A DNA stretch of 64,000 nt, from the NCBI GenBank assembly GCA_020747065.1, contig JAGMVK010000019.1, positions 248,001 through 312,000 on the forward strand. The letters are read 5' to 3'. The DNA is from Cadophora sp. MPI-SDFR-AT-0126 (taxonomy: Eukaryota; Ascomycota; Leotiomycetes; Helotiales; Ploettnerulaceae). Shown in pieces: positions 46,923-59,384 of the stretch (positions within the stretch are counted from its first letter, which is position 1; every line of letters begins with the position of its first letter). Position numbers and translations under genes: made by a program. The notes beneath the pieces are model-generated. The model worked only from the letters and a program-made list of their open reading frames with translations, did no database searches and was not told the origin of the DNA.

Positions 46923-49900
46923 TCATCGCTTCTTGTGTGGATCATTATCCTCACCTGGATCAATATCCTCTGGATCGTTATCCAAAACCCCAGTATACTG
47001 CTCCAAGTCGCTATCGTCCGGCCATTTCCATGCATCGACCTGCTTCACTAATTCCATCGCCTTACCCTCGTACTCTGTTCCGTAGCAGGAGATCCTCGCT
47101 GCCACAAGTGTTCGCGTCAACATTTTCTGCCCATTTCGATCCTGCCCGTTACTTTCTTCTAACTCGCCTCTGTGTTGAACCATCCACTCGAGGACTGAGA
47201 GGACCTCATCGCAATCTCCAATAATTCCCATGCAACGAACATAAACATGTAAGGTCGCCCATCTCATGGGGTGAAGGAGTGTGGGCTTACAAAATGGTAA
47301 AGCTTCACTTCTGGACATCTGGGCGAATTCATCTTTGAGAAGCTGAGCACCTCGACTCAAATGTGTCTCGTGTTCCAAGGGAGAGACCTCATGCGTGGCT
47401 TCAGCATATTTGAAAAAGACATTGCAGACGAGTAATAACCCGTAAGGGTCAAGTTCAAGCCCACATACGTGGAAATTGCGCAGGACAGCCACAGTGAACC
47501 TCCATGCGAGGGCGTCATGCTCAGGGTCGCCAATGAGTGACACCCGTAGAAGAATGTTACGACGTCCCAAGGCTTTGAGTAGACTATACCAGGCTGGCCT
47601 GTACTTCACTTTTTCGTTTTTCAACAAGCGAGCTGCTTGCCGCAAAGGATCTCGAAGTCGATGATACGGCGTCTTCTCCAGCTCCTGGATGGCCCAGGCG
47701 CCTGGTACGGACTCTTTTGGCTGGACAGGCTTCAGCTTGTATTTGACAGCTTTATCTGAAGTAGTGAGCACCGCACGTGGAGCAAAACGGCATATCAAAT
47801 GTACAAAGGCACCCAATACTCTGTTGCTGACACTGTTCAGGATATCAGGAGGGGGCCTGTGACTGGGTGACGTGCTAGTGTCCTTACTGCCAGTCCAGTA
47901 TCTCAATACCAAAGGATTGAGGCCACTGTCGCGAAGATAGTTGATGCCCGTGGTGGATGTTCTGGCGTGCCGAACAAGGAAGATTAGACATTGACCAGAT
48001 GGCTTGATACCATTTGATATCATTTGATTGTAAAGAGCGCTGAGCCGTGGAGGTTGGCTATGTGACTTATAGAATTCACTCATATTATCATCCGGCACAG
48101 CAAGGACTTCTTTTCCGTTTCCAGGAGCCGCCTCGTAACCGATTTTTCGTCCCTGTCGAGCTTGTTCAAAATTGAGTTTCTCAAACATTGCTAGATAGAG
48201 AGTTTGGCTTGGCTTCCCTCCCTTGTCCACGAAGGCGACAAACGCTCGCCAGGCCTCTCTCACATCTCGGGTTGCTTCAACCCTAGCAGCCCATACGTGA
48301 GAATTTTCAATACTCGGGCGAATAAGCATGCTGGCTGTATCAAGTTGCTCCACAACTTTTTCGCTGCGTTTAGAAGGGGCGTGAGGTCGCCATTTGACGA
48401 GTTTTCGAGTATGAATAGTGGGCGTCCCATCAAGTTCCTGACCACCAAGAATTCGCATACGCTGGTCATGAGACGTTTCTCGGAAACCAGCTTCCTTCGC
48501 TCGAATAGCCGCAAGCAATGCACGGCTCAAGTCTTCGTCTGGGGATCGTTGCGCATCCATACCATCTTGCTCTGTCCTCCAAGGAGGCCAACTTCGCAGC
48601 CGAAGGATCGCAGCCTTCGATTCGCGATTGATCTTTTGAGATGCAGTGAGGACTTGGATGACGGCCCTATAACTACCATGGTCTAGAATCAATGGTGGGT
48701 CGCATTGTCCAGCAAGATCCAGTAGAACTTTTTGTGCCGACCAGCTGTGCAGCGTGGATTTGAGAGGTTCGATGGTCGTAGGTAAAGCCAAGAGACGCAT
48801 AACATTGTTGATTATGTCGCAACTCCTGGCGAAGATGCGCCAGTTGAGTCCAGGACCATGCAGCGAACTACGATGTCTAAGGGACTGTATATACGGAGGA
48901 ACCATATTGACCACGCTAAGCATTGCAGCAGGCCAGATACGCCGAGCCTGGTAGAGCAAGCGGCTTACTATGACTCCAAATTCATTGTCGTGGATCTGAT
49001 TGAGATTCGATGCCACGTCCTCGGACTCAGGAGAGTCACGTACTTGGGAAAACTTTCTCTCGAAATGATTCCACACATGCTGTATGAGCTTCCTCAAACT
49101 TTCAACGTATTGGACGTCTTTCCGGAGAGCTTCCAGGAGTAGGAATGTCGGGTGGTCTGACGACAGCAAAGCTAGACGTTCCACGATCTGATCTGAGGTT
49201 TGGCCGAAGGGGCTCCCGGAGGCATTTCCTGTAAGAATCCATGCCCAGTGTTCCACATCCGCCATATCGAAACCACGAACTCGTAGATAGGTAAGGGCAC
49301 TGGCACGCAGAGTATGATCATGCTCTTCCCAATCGTCCTAACTTAGATTAGCATCAGGCGTAAATCAATATGTTGACCCTTCGTACCTTCGAGATTGATG
49401 TGATATGAAGATGGTGTAGTAATATGGTTGGCAACGAATTAGCAGGAAGAACGTCCCTGATATCACGCCAGTATGTCTGTTTCTCTACAGCTTCTTCAAG
49501 ATCCAAATACTGTGCGAGAGCAATAGGAGGAGTAAGGATGTTGGGTCGTCCTTGATCCTTACACCACATACTTGGTCGATGTACGGCGAAATTTCCCGAT
49601 GCAGAAGAGCTCTGGACATTGTGCAGCATTCGAATTGGTCCACAAGGACGTGCAATGCAGACTGCACCTCTCGTTGATAGATCCTTGTGCTGTTGTGAGC
49701 CTACACGACTGGGCTGGTCGTCATTCCCCAGAAGGTTTCCCTTGTTCCGTCGTGAGGCAGGAATTTTAGGAATATCGGAACGTGGACTACCCTCTCCCTC
49801 GACGATCGAGTGCACCGTATCTCGTTCATTGTGGAGGTTTCTGGCATTGGTCGTGGTTGGAGAACGAGTAGGGAGCTTGGTACACTGTTAAACACAGCTG

Positions 49901-50013
49901 GCTTTGAGATTCAAGAGAAATATGCTTACCAGGTCACCAATAGATGCTAATGGAAATCTTGCATGTTGCAGTGAGGCCCTGCCCAATCTCGAGAAATACA
50001 GGCGCGATTGCAT
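46923..50013 (-). CDS. Large protein with mitochondrial presequence, probably helical-repeat (PPR-like)
   Basis: Exons 50013-49930, 49884-49387 and 49337-46923 join in frame to 998 residues. The start was found by following the open frame upstream through a 45-nt intron to MQSRLYFSRLGRASLQHARF, an Arg-rich stretch with no acidic residues that looks like a mitochondrial targeting sequence. The rest is mostly helical in character, with segments such as ALYNQMISNGIKPSGQCLIF, YLAMFEKLNFEQARQG and LHVYVRCMGIIGDCDEVLSV that recall pentatricopeptide repeats. The C-terminus is acidic. This fits fungal mitochondrial gene-expression factors (for example Cya5-type), but I do not recognise a specific orthologue. 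The PPR assignment is inference. Confidence 0.75.
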
Positions 50014-50555
50014 TCGTTCATGTTGCCCAGAAAATTGTGCAAGGGGATATTGAGGTTGCTGATTTTCCGATTTCCCAAAACGGGGTATTATTAGAGCGGA
50101 AAGGAAGAGTTAGCTCTGATGATTACCGGCGACAGGATTCCATTTGCGGAAAACATGTAATTGCCTGCAGATGGATACTGACAGGCCTTCTTGAAGTTGC
50201 CAGAAACGGTGAATATAAAAGTGATTAGTCAGCAGACGTTCTCCCGGCTCTTAGCGTCAAGATTGTAACTTCGTCTGAGCAGCCTCACGTCTGCCCCTGC
50301 GAACAACTTTGGCACGTCTGCAAACAAATTATCCGCCAACACAATAGGAGCGGATTTTTCGAGAAGCTCTCCAGCCTGCTTACCCCAAAATTAGTCTTGG
50401 GCCTCGCATCGGCAAAAACAGCCCACCGCCACTCCGGCTGCAAACCTCCTTGAGGTCACACATTCCGCTCGCTACTACTGCTGCTGCGATCGCGAGTCGC
50501 GACAAACCGCGAAGCAGACACCATAGCGTCTCTACGAGAATTCAACAGCCTCATC
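50014..50555. promoter_or_regulatory. Divergent promoter region at 50 kb
   Basis: About 540 bp between two head-to-head genes, presumably carrying both promoters. No clear motif or other gene. Confidence 0.5.
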
Positions 50556-53384
50556 ATGTCTTCCATGAATGGGGCAATAAACCCCGCTCCACCCCTGGAA
50601 TCGTCAACCTCTACCCCAACGCCATCCCTTCCTGCAAAACGAAAGCGCGACGAGATCTCTGAAGTTCCGGACACAAATGGCACCCCCAATTTGAAGAGTC
50701 CAGAAGTAGCAGAACAATCCGTTGAAGTCGCGCAAGCACTCATCCGAGATCTTATTGATGTATTGAAGGCGTAAGTTCTTGTCCACATGCAACTTTCACA
50801 GAATAAAACCCTTCCACCGAATTATAATTCGACCTGTGTCGATATAATCTGACGGTGCAACAGCGACGACACAACTCCCTCTATTTTATCACGATCTCTA
50901 CCAGAGCGTCCCGTCTCCTCAGGTCCACAAGCAAAGCGGCAAAAATCCGATGACAACGGCGAACGCTCTACCTCCATCCTGACACGCTTTTCGACAAATG
51001 CATACACCAATGTTAAAGAGGTGCTTGAGGATATCGACTCGGCAGTTGCTGATATCAAGGACAAGCTCCAGCTCCCAAATGGCGCGGCTCGGAATCAATT
51101 CATACCCTTCTCTGCAAGCCAGTCGGAGTTGTCTGTAAAAGCTACTGCATTCAAGCAGCGTGCACATGAGCTGATTCGTAGGGAGCTGGCAGCAATGGGA
51201 GCAGCCCAGTCCTTGGGAACCAACGGTGCAGCCAGCAATCCCAGCTTTGGAGCCAACAGTAGCTTGGGATCGAATGCTTTCACACAGATCAATGCCAGTT
51301 CAGGGGATAACAGGACAGTCCTTACATTCTACGGAAATGCGCAGGGAAACAAGCAACTGTTCTCCAGTCTTCAAATTCCAACTAAGGTCAACGGTGAGGA
51401 AATGAAAGTACTCCAACCCATTCGAGAAGCAGGGCTTCCGAACGGTATTACAACGACTCAAATCATTCCCATCCAAGCAACTGGACTGGTGGATGACAAG
51501 AAGCGCGTCCCAACCTTGGGTGAAGTCTTTCCGACCCCCTCTACTGTACCGGCTCTCCAGCCGCCAAAGCCTTCCAAGGTTGCCACCACTCGTTCCTCGA
51601 CCGTGGGTTGGTACCAGCCAGCAGCCAATGAGCCAGTTTCAAGAAGTGCAAGCTACTCGAAGCAAAACATTTCTACTGGACATTGGCTTGACTACAGCAA
51701 TGCTTCGCCTCCACAGCACGGCGTAAAGAAAAAGCGTGAGAGGGCTTTGAGCCTAGTAGCAGCCAAAGGTCCTTCTCTTGAGGCCGAACCTGCAGAGTCC
51801 GAGGCGTCTAGGCTGGAAACCTTGTTCCGTGGTGCTTATTCTAGTTTCGCCCCAGTAAAGGATGATTCGGCAGCAGTTGTGCCAGCGGGTGTCATGAACC
51901 GGATCTGGTGGCAGCAAGTTGGACAGAAGAGTTTCGAGAAGCTCGTGGAAAACTGGAACGACATGGAGGATACTAGGACCCCAACACCAGCCCCGGCGGC
52001 CGAAGTTCACGACGAAATCGCAATGTTTGAGAAGGTTATCGAAGAATATGAAAATGACCCTATCGATCCAAGCTTAGTCAACCTCGAAGCCGCACCGGAG
52101 AAGTCAGCTGAGGAGAAGGACGTTGAAGAGATTCTTGAAGGAATCTCTGACCTTTTGGAGACCCTCAATTCGTATCAGCGTATTCGTCACATGTCACTCA
52201 ATGCGTCAACTCGTCCAGCAGGTCTGCTATCTGCCCCTGACAATACCCTTGGCACGCCATCTAAGCCAAGCGAGCATGAGCAAGCTACCTATGAAATTCT
52301 AAAATCTCAGTTGACGTTGATGATTGCCACCTTGCCACCATATGCTGTTGCGAAGCTTAACCCTGATCGCCTGGCAGAGCTCAGCATTAGCACCAAGATC
52401 GAGATTCAAACGAACAACTACAAAGGTGTCATGGAAGAGGATGAAGCTGCTTCAAGAGCGAAGGCCGCTGCGGTGAACTCTGCATCCACTGCACCACGAC
52501 CAGCTGCCTCTGCTCAACCTCATCGTAGCAGCTCGGCCTCGCTCTATGGCAATCAATATGCTGCCCCTCGACCATCCCCCGGCCCAACACAACAATACTA
52601 TGGTGCCAGTCAGTCACCTATTCGGCCGCCTGTTACCAACATCAACATGCAACGACCACCTGTGGCATCTCCAGCGCCATACCAGCGAGTTCAACAGCCC
52701 CCCGGCAGCGCACCCTATCGTCCTGGTCAAGCTTATGGAACGCCGACGTATCCACATCAAGCACCAAGACCTGCATCGCAGTCGTATGCACAACCCAGCC
52801 AGCAGTATCAACAGGCTCCATCTGCGCCAAATTATATGCGCGCACCGAGTCAGGGCTACTCGCAACACTTGCCACAATCGACTCAACAACCGTCCAACAT
52901 CAATGGTCGATACACTGGTCAACCGCAGCAACCAGGCTATGCGCACCAAGCGCAAGCCACCCCAAATGGTATGGGTTATCAATACCCCAATGGCGCCAAT
53001 TTCAATCGTCAGGTTTCACCTCAAAAGATGTACAGCCCTCAGCCTCAAAATGCCCAACCTCGACCCAACTATTCAACTCCAAATCAATCCATGCCACAGG
53101 ACCGCCGGCCATACATTCAAAATGCAATGAATCAAGCTCCTATGATGAATGGTTCAACTCCACGCCCACCAGGCCAGCAGCAATACATGCCCCAGACTCC
53201 TACTGGTTATGTCTCACATCATTCTAATGCCGCGCAACTGGAAATCATGGCCCAACAACGGGCTAATTTGGATGCTCAACAAGAGACTCAACAACGCGCT
53301 CGGGCACTTGCAGCACAGTCTGCTATGGGATCTCCTCCCAAGAGCCAGGTCAATGGAGGCAACCCGGTTGCCGCAGGCTTGTGA
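50556..53384 (+). CDS. Large Gln/Pro-rich protein, probably nuclear, function unknown
   Basis: Exons 50556-50770 and 50864-53384 give 911 residues. I do not recognise the family. The N-terminus has a likely nuclear signal (AKRKRDEISEV) and a helical stretch EVAQALIRDLIDVL. A second short basic patch is QAKRQKSDD. A compact conserved-looking block is at about 395-430 (AGVMNRIWWQQVGQKSFEKL). A long acidic helix region follows, with EEKDVEEILEGISDLLETL. The last 350 or so residues are Gln/Pro/Tyr/Ser/Asn-rich and disordered, like tails of transcription or RNA-processing factors. A G-quadruplex motif lies about 40 nt after the stop codon. A chromatin- or transcription-related role is only inference from composition. 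Confidence 0.8.
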
Positions 53385-54322
53385 GAACTTCTTTTTGGAC
53401 TGAGGCCGTAGAAAGTAAAATGGTAGGGGAGGGGGAGGGGGAAGGGGAAGGAGGAAGTGGAGCCATGCAGGCAGGGATAATCGAATGTGTTACTAGTATC
53501 TGGAGTTCATGGTAGACTGGATATTTTTTCTGATCTTGCACAGACTCAAGTGTTGAGGTTTCTGCTGCACAACATGTCGCACAGGCGTTGATTCCTACGT
53601 GGCTGTCACTGGGTTCTGGGTTTCTTCGAGGCATAGAAAGTGCTCTGTTGCGAAGGATTGCCTCCGAGTGAAAGAGACGAGCTCCAGGTCGCCAAAACAT
53701 GTGTGTTTGTAAACTATAGAGCTCTTTCCAGATTGCGAAAAATAAATATTTGATTTATGTTTTCCTTCCAGGTTCCAGTGACTTCAACAACAATAGAAGG
53801 ATAATAGTCCTCTTTTCCACTCTGCCTCGAACTTGTCTACTTGTTCTGTGGTCGAGCCCTCTCGTGAAGACAAAGTCAAATCTTGCCTGCGAACCAAACA
53901 CTGTGCAAGATGCTCCTTGAAAATTCAAAATACAGTAAGCTTCACGCGACATAATCTCTTCCCTAGTCGCCGCTGTCAGTAACAAAACGATCATGATGGC
54001 GTGTGCTTGGGGCTTTGGACAACAGTTGATGTGCAGCAGAATGTGGGGTTGTGACATCATTTCCTTGGCTTGGTTCAGGAGAAGGGGTTGAGGGGTACTT
54101 TGTCTCCCTACAGGCAATCAACTACATCCAAACACAAGTCCGCTGACCTCGAATACTCCATAAAAGCCAAGATCAACAATCAAGGCACCAAAACATAGCT
54201 CGTCCCAGATTTCAAATTACACATCAACGATTCTATTCGGATCTCCTGATTCAAACCTTCCAAACACGCAGAAATCAGACAATCGCCATAACCTCTTCCA
54301 AACACCGAAACGACCTGCAGAA
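53385..54322. other. Intergenic region after the Gln/Pro-rich gene
   Basis: Holds the 3' UTR of the upstream gene, with the G-rich tract, and the promoter of the next. A minus-strand frame at 53755-54117 (120 codons) has no recognisable domain. Confidence 0.5.
53426..53447 (+). promoter_or_regulatory. G-quadruplex motif in the presumed 3' UTR
   Basis: Four G runs (53426-53429, 53431-53435, 53437-53441, 53444-53447) are separated by one, one and two adenines. They are on the coding strand of the gene ending at 53384, so the mRNA would carry the motif about 40 nt after the stop codon. Confidence 0.6.
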
Positions 54323-55249
54323 ATGGCAACTCCAACCTTAATAGGCATGCCGGAGCCTCCTTCAAACCCGGATACACCTACAGAGATGCCGTAAAGCCCT
54401 TCAAATAGCCTCAAACTGAGACATTGTTTTACTAACGCAAACAGCGGCACTCCCAACTCAACCACCACCTCGCTCTCTGCCCTCTCAACGACAGCCATTA
54501 AGGACGGCCATCGCGGCTCCGCGTTTCCTCATACTGGACACGGCCACCGCCACACAGGCTCCAGCAACGAAGCCGAGCGCGAGCGCGCAGACCGCATCTC
54601 GTTCCTAGCAGGCTTGGAACGCGTATCCACCGTCCGGCCAAACCAGAACCAACAAGGTGGCGCGGCAGCTGGTCCTTCTGCAGGTCAGATCCCAGGCTAC
54701 TTTGATCAGAATGGCAATCCCGTGTACACGACCAAGATGTCGACTGTCGGATCTGCGTCTGCGACGGGTTCGGCTGGCGGTCGTACGACGACTTGGGCTA
54801 GTGGAAGTACGAAGGGTCAGACGGAGGCAGGGGATGAAGATCAGATGAGCATGGACGCGAACTATAGGGATATCGATGATAGGGATCGGTTTTCTGCCAG
54901 TGCTATGGATGAGGATATGGATGGAATGAGCGATGATGCTAGTTTGGTTGGCTTTGGGGAGGGCGCCGGCAGCACGGTCAGCGGTCCCATCTACAGCCGA
55001 AGAGATCTGGCTGCTAGTCCTGCTGTCGGTAGAAGTGGTCTCGCAAGTCAGCTTCAAAGCAGCGGATCAGGAACGCCTGGTGAGTCGCAAGGTTACGTCG
55101 ATCCAAACAGAGTTGCTAGTCCAGGCGCAGGCGTGCAAGCTGCGGAGCGGATCATGAGAGATAGGGTCGATGGCGGGGAGTCGAGGAGACCGCTTGGAAG
55201 CCCTGATGAAGCTGGGTTGGGGAAGTTCTATTTCGAGGAAAAGAAGTAG
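54323..55249 (+). CDS. Low-complexity Ser/Gly/Thr-rich protein, function unknown
   Basis: Exons 54323-54390 and 54445-55249 give 290 residues; the intron carries CTAAC near its end. I do not recognise a characterised homologue. The N-terminus is MATPTLIGMPEPPSNPDTPT. A motif AERERADRISFLAGLERVST looks like a short conserved helix. Acidic and Met-rich stretches follow (ASAMDEDMDGMSDDASLVGF). The C-terminus ends LGKFYFEEKK, preceded by AAERIMRDRVDGGE. There is no signal peptide or membrane segment. It is predicted to be largely disordered and intracellular. The ordered conserved ends around a disordered middle suggest a real small regulatory or adaptor protein, but no role can be assigned. Confidence 0.75.
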
Positions 55250-56225
55250 ATGGCGTACTGATGGAGCGGATGGGGAGTTCTGGAACGTGGATTTTGCATT
55301 TCTTCTTTCATTTGGGTGGCGTACGTACTCTGGAGGGCTTGCCATCTTAGCTTAGGTGTGGATTGGGAATACGTTCTTGATACCATGTGGGTCATATTCT
55401 TGTATGACAAAGGAAAACATGAAATACAGTCTGTCTTTTCCATAACCGCGTGGCTTTGGTTGCTCATGAATGATATATTATCGGTGCCGTTCCTACCTAG
55501 ACAAGTCACTTCATTCTCCCTCTGCGATTTCAACACGCCTCAAGATGAGGAGAACTGACTTGTAGTCATATTCGGAGTCCGAGACGGTGACAGTGGCAAC
55601 ATTTCACCGGATGGTTGTATACGAATAGATTACACTATAAAGTGTAATTCTCAAGAGTTGGAACTTGGAATACGTGAAATTTAATAGAGAAACATCGCTA
55701 GAAATCTTTTACGTTCTAAGCCCAGACTTTCTGGCAATGTGTTGGATGTGGTTGTGGTAGAGGAAGTTTTATGGCAATAAGACGATATGTAATCGAGAAT
55801 GTCCAGAAGGCGATAGACTTCAGATAATGAATATGAAGATGTACAGGGAGAAAGTCTCATGTATACAGACTTCTGCGGATATGGTTGATTCCTTGGACTT
55901 ACTGCTGTAACATTAGCTAGCTAGCTCTGAATTCAATGTGCAGCTTGTAGCAGAGTGTGGTAAAGAGGTCAGAGAGACCATTATGGTACGGAAACCTCGC
56001 TTAATGCGAGCCTATTTGACAACAAAGATTTAGATTCAGCAGCAGATTCAGACTTCATCAGAAGACTGTAGTAGCATTGTCATTTGAAAATATGTGAACC
56101 TTGCACGTTGGTAATACTCATTTATCTAGTTATGCTATCTCATCGTCTGCTGTCTTTTCCAAAATTTATATCAGGGGCATCAATTTGCATTTATCATGTC
56201 CGATTCATAGACTCAAGTCATTTCC
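55250..56225. other. Convergent 3' flanks at 55-56 kb
   Basis: Nearly 1 kb between two convergent stop codons, moderately AT-rich. Nothing supportable inside. Confidence 0.5.
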
Positions 56226-59200
56226 CTATTTCCAAGGTTGAGGAATCGGTGGCGGAGCACCATAATCTGGCTGAGGTGGAGGCATTCCCCACTGCCATCC
56301 TTGACTTGGGCCTTGAGTCCCATGAGCCTGCCCTGGTTGCTGACTCATGTTCTGATTCTGCTGATAACTTTGCTGCTGCTGCTGGTTCACACTCGGATTA
56401 TACCCCACCACCTTCGCCGCAAAATAATCATTCTGCACCGGCGCGGGTGCTCCCGGCGGAGGAGGGAAATACGGCTGTTGTTGCTGGGCTGACTGCGGTG
56501 TCATAGGCGAGCCCATGGTGCTTACCGATGCGCTACGCCCGTGATATACACTCCCTGTTGATTGGGGCGATAGCATGCCTGTTGGCTGAGGAGAGAGTAT
56601 TTGCGGGCTGCTGTAGTTGGAGGGTGTGAAGGAGGAGGTAGAGAAGGTTGAGGCATGTCGGGAAGGGGGAATGGAGTAGTAGCCGCTGTCTTGGCGTTGA
56701 ATGGGGGAGGGGGTGGATTTCGTGGGTTGTGGCTGGGCGTAGACTTGTTGCTGTTGTTGGGATTGTGGTTGTGGGTTCAGTTGAGAGGGTGGTGTGAATT
56801 GGAGGGGCTGGTAGACGCTTTGCGGTCGTGGTGTTGGGGCTTGCTGTTGGTGTTGCTGCACTGGAGGAGCTGTGTTTCGAGCTGGAGGTGGGTATTGTGG
56901 TTGGTATACACTTTGAGGTCGAGGAGCGGTAGATTGCGTGTAGGATGTTGGGGCGACGTTCTGAACAGGTTGTGCGTACTGAGGCTGATATACGCTTTGT
57001 GGTCTTGGTGGAGGTGCTGGACGATGCTGTTGTTGAGGATTAGGCGAAGGCGGTGGAGGTGGCAAATTCTGCTGTTGTTGCTGGCTCGGGGCAGCATTTT
57101 GAGATGATTGGAATGATAGTGGTTGATAAACGCTTTGTTGTCGTGATGGTGTTACTTGTGGTTGCAATTGAGGCTGGGAAGCTGGAGGGGAATAAGTTTG
57201 TGGATTATAGCTTGCAGAGATGCCATTCGATTGCGGAGTGTATTGGCTGTGGTATGACACCTGTGCTTGAGATTGTGGTGTTTGAATTTGAGGAGTGGGA
57301 GGCGCCGAATGTCCCTGTCGTGTGACTGGAACCGTCTGGATGTTCTGGGATTGTGGACGAGATGGTAGCGGAGGTTGAGGTTGTTCCGGTGCTGAGTATT
57401 GGCTCCGGTAATCCGGAGCGAGTGAGGCATGACGGGACGCTGATTCCTGTGGCTGTGTAGCCTGGAAAGGCAAAGGAGAAGTTTGTTGGCGCAGAGGGGT
57501 GATATTCAACGGGGCTGGATACGGTTCATTTTGGTTGACCAAAGGAGCGGATACTGTAGTGTTTGACGGCATCGTGTTATGAGCTTGCGAGGTCTCAGAT
57601 ATTTCAAGTGACAGTTGAGATGAAAGGGTTGTGATATCTTGAACTGTTGTTGAAAGTATTGGTACTTGAGGAAGCGAACTAGGAGGTGGTGCTGGCGAAG
57701 CAGGCGGCGGAGGGTAGAATGACAGAGGTTCGAATTCCTGTACGGTCTCAGTAGCAATTTTAACCTCGAAGTGGGTTTTCTGATATTCAGTGGGTTCTTC
57801 CACAATAATTGAAGCAATTGGTGAAGACCCGAGGCTCTGTTCTTGTTCATTCGAAGCTCCAATTGCCGGCTTTGATTCATCTCTTCCCACTTGACGTTGT
57901 GCTGACTCCTCGGGAACAGTTGAAACAGATCGCGGAGATTCTGTATCCTGTGTTAAAATTTGTCGCCCCCTTTCTTCCTCGAGTTGGTTCTTGTCAGTGG
58001 GAGCGATATCGATTACACCTCCACGCTTTTCAATTTCCATTTGTAAGATTCGCGCCTTTAGAATCAGTATCTCGTCCTCCATACTAGGAGTGGCAGGAAT
58101 TGAGTCGTCATCTGGGACGGCTGCAGTTACCAACTCCGCAGGAAGTTCGAATACATCCCTGTACATTCGTCAGTGTTTAGTCTGGTAAAAGCCGAATGAA
58201 GCTAGCTTGCTTACATCGGGAATTCAATAATTGATGATTTGCAGTCCAGGTTGGAGGTGACTGTTGGACACTGCATGGTAGAAGGTTTACGATCCATGAG
58301 AGGGGAGACTGTCTGTGACGAGAAATCTGCGTTTTGTTGACTCCAAGGTTCAGCTGCCTGGGAATATATTGGCAGAGGTGTTGGACAGGGTGACGGATGT
58401 ACTCCTATACTATTGTCGCCAGGCTGGGGCAAAGACTGTCTTTGTTGTGACGATGATTCCACGGTGACAGCATTTAGGACCGTTCCAGGTGGTCCCGGGT
58501 TCTGAATAGGAGAATATGGAGGCAGCTGCTGGGACAAATTTTGCTGGGGCTGACCTCCTTGAGGGACAAAGCTCTGCTGATGAGACGCTGGTTGGTACGA
58601 AACTGTCCCGTTGTGGGGAGCTGGTATGGGCACATATTCATACTTCTGGTCTTGTGATGGTGGCAGTGGTTGATACGCCTGGTTTACTGGTTGCGGTTGC
58701 TGAAATAGTTGACCTGGAGGATTCTGTAGCCCGGGCTGGTACCCAGAAGGCTGCGGGTGTAAATATACACCTTGAGCTGCTTGTTCCTGGATGAATTGCT
58801 TCTGGAAGTTTTGGTACTGCATGTTCATTCTTTGATCTGCCTTATGCTTGGAGTGTTCGTCATGTTTGTGTTCAATGACTGCACCCGTAGCATCTAAGGC
58901 AACACTGGACAAAGTCCTTTCAGTATCGTATCGTTCTTTCATATGTGATAAACTTGAGATTCGTGCGATTCGAGAAACAGGAGAAAACTTACTGTGCAGC
59001 AGCATATTCAGCGCCTTTTCCTACAGCCTCACCAGCAATCAAATCGGCACCTGGACCAGCCAGGCCCAAAGTCAAACCGCCAATTGTCCCAGAAATTGCC
59101 ATCGGTGCAATAACATCTCGCTTTCTCGTATTGTGTGTCTGACCGTGGGCCTGCAATTTTGCTTCAATGATAGCTCGCTTTTTTCGAGCATTATGTATTC

Positions 59201-59384
59201 TAGGCGCCGAAAGCCCCAGCCCGACCAGAGATATTCCAGCAGTCAATGGAGAAAACAGCACCGCGGTAGCTGTCGAAGTAGCTCCACCAGATATCTGGCG
59301 GGTATAATTTTCCCATTCTCGATGGAGTTGTTCCGGGGTGAGATTTTCGCACTTCGATTGGTATGTATCAAAATCGAAAGGCAT
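56226..59384 (-). CDS. Large Gln/Pro-rich protein with Gly-rich hydrophobic N-terminal domain, function unknown
   Basis: Exons 59384-58993, 58904-58215 and 58158-56226 join in frame to 1004 residues. The first 150 residues form a defined region: MPFDFDTYQSKCENLTPEQL, then a hydrophobic Gly/Ala-rich stretch (ATAVLFSPLTAGISLVGLGL), a basic segment (RIHNARKKRAIIEAKLQ) and a second Gly-rich stretch (AISGTIGGLTLGLAGPGAD). The latter resemble glycine-zipper membrane-associated helices. The splice join leads to ALDATGAVIEHKHDEHSKHK. The remaining 800 residues are Gln/Pro/Ser-rich, with several copies of a QSVYQP motif, and are probably disordered. A short coiled-coil (MEDEILILKARILQMEIEKR) lies near residue 375. 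I do not recognise a characterised family. Confidence 0.8.
56790..57150 (-). repeat. Imperfect protein-level repeat (RPQSVYQPQ type)
   Basis: Within the Gln/Pro-rich protein, (R/P)QSVYQP(Q/L) recurs four times in about 120 residues, separated by variable Gln/Pro/Ala spacers. The copies also share DNA sequence, for example TGGTATACACTTTGAGG-like segments. Confidence 0.7.
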
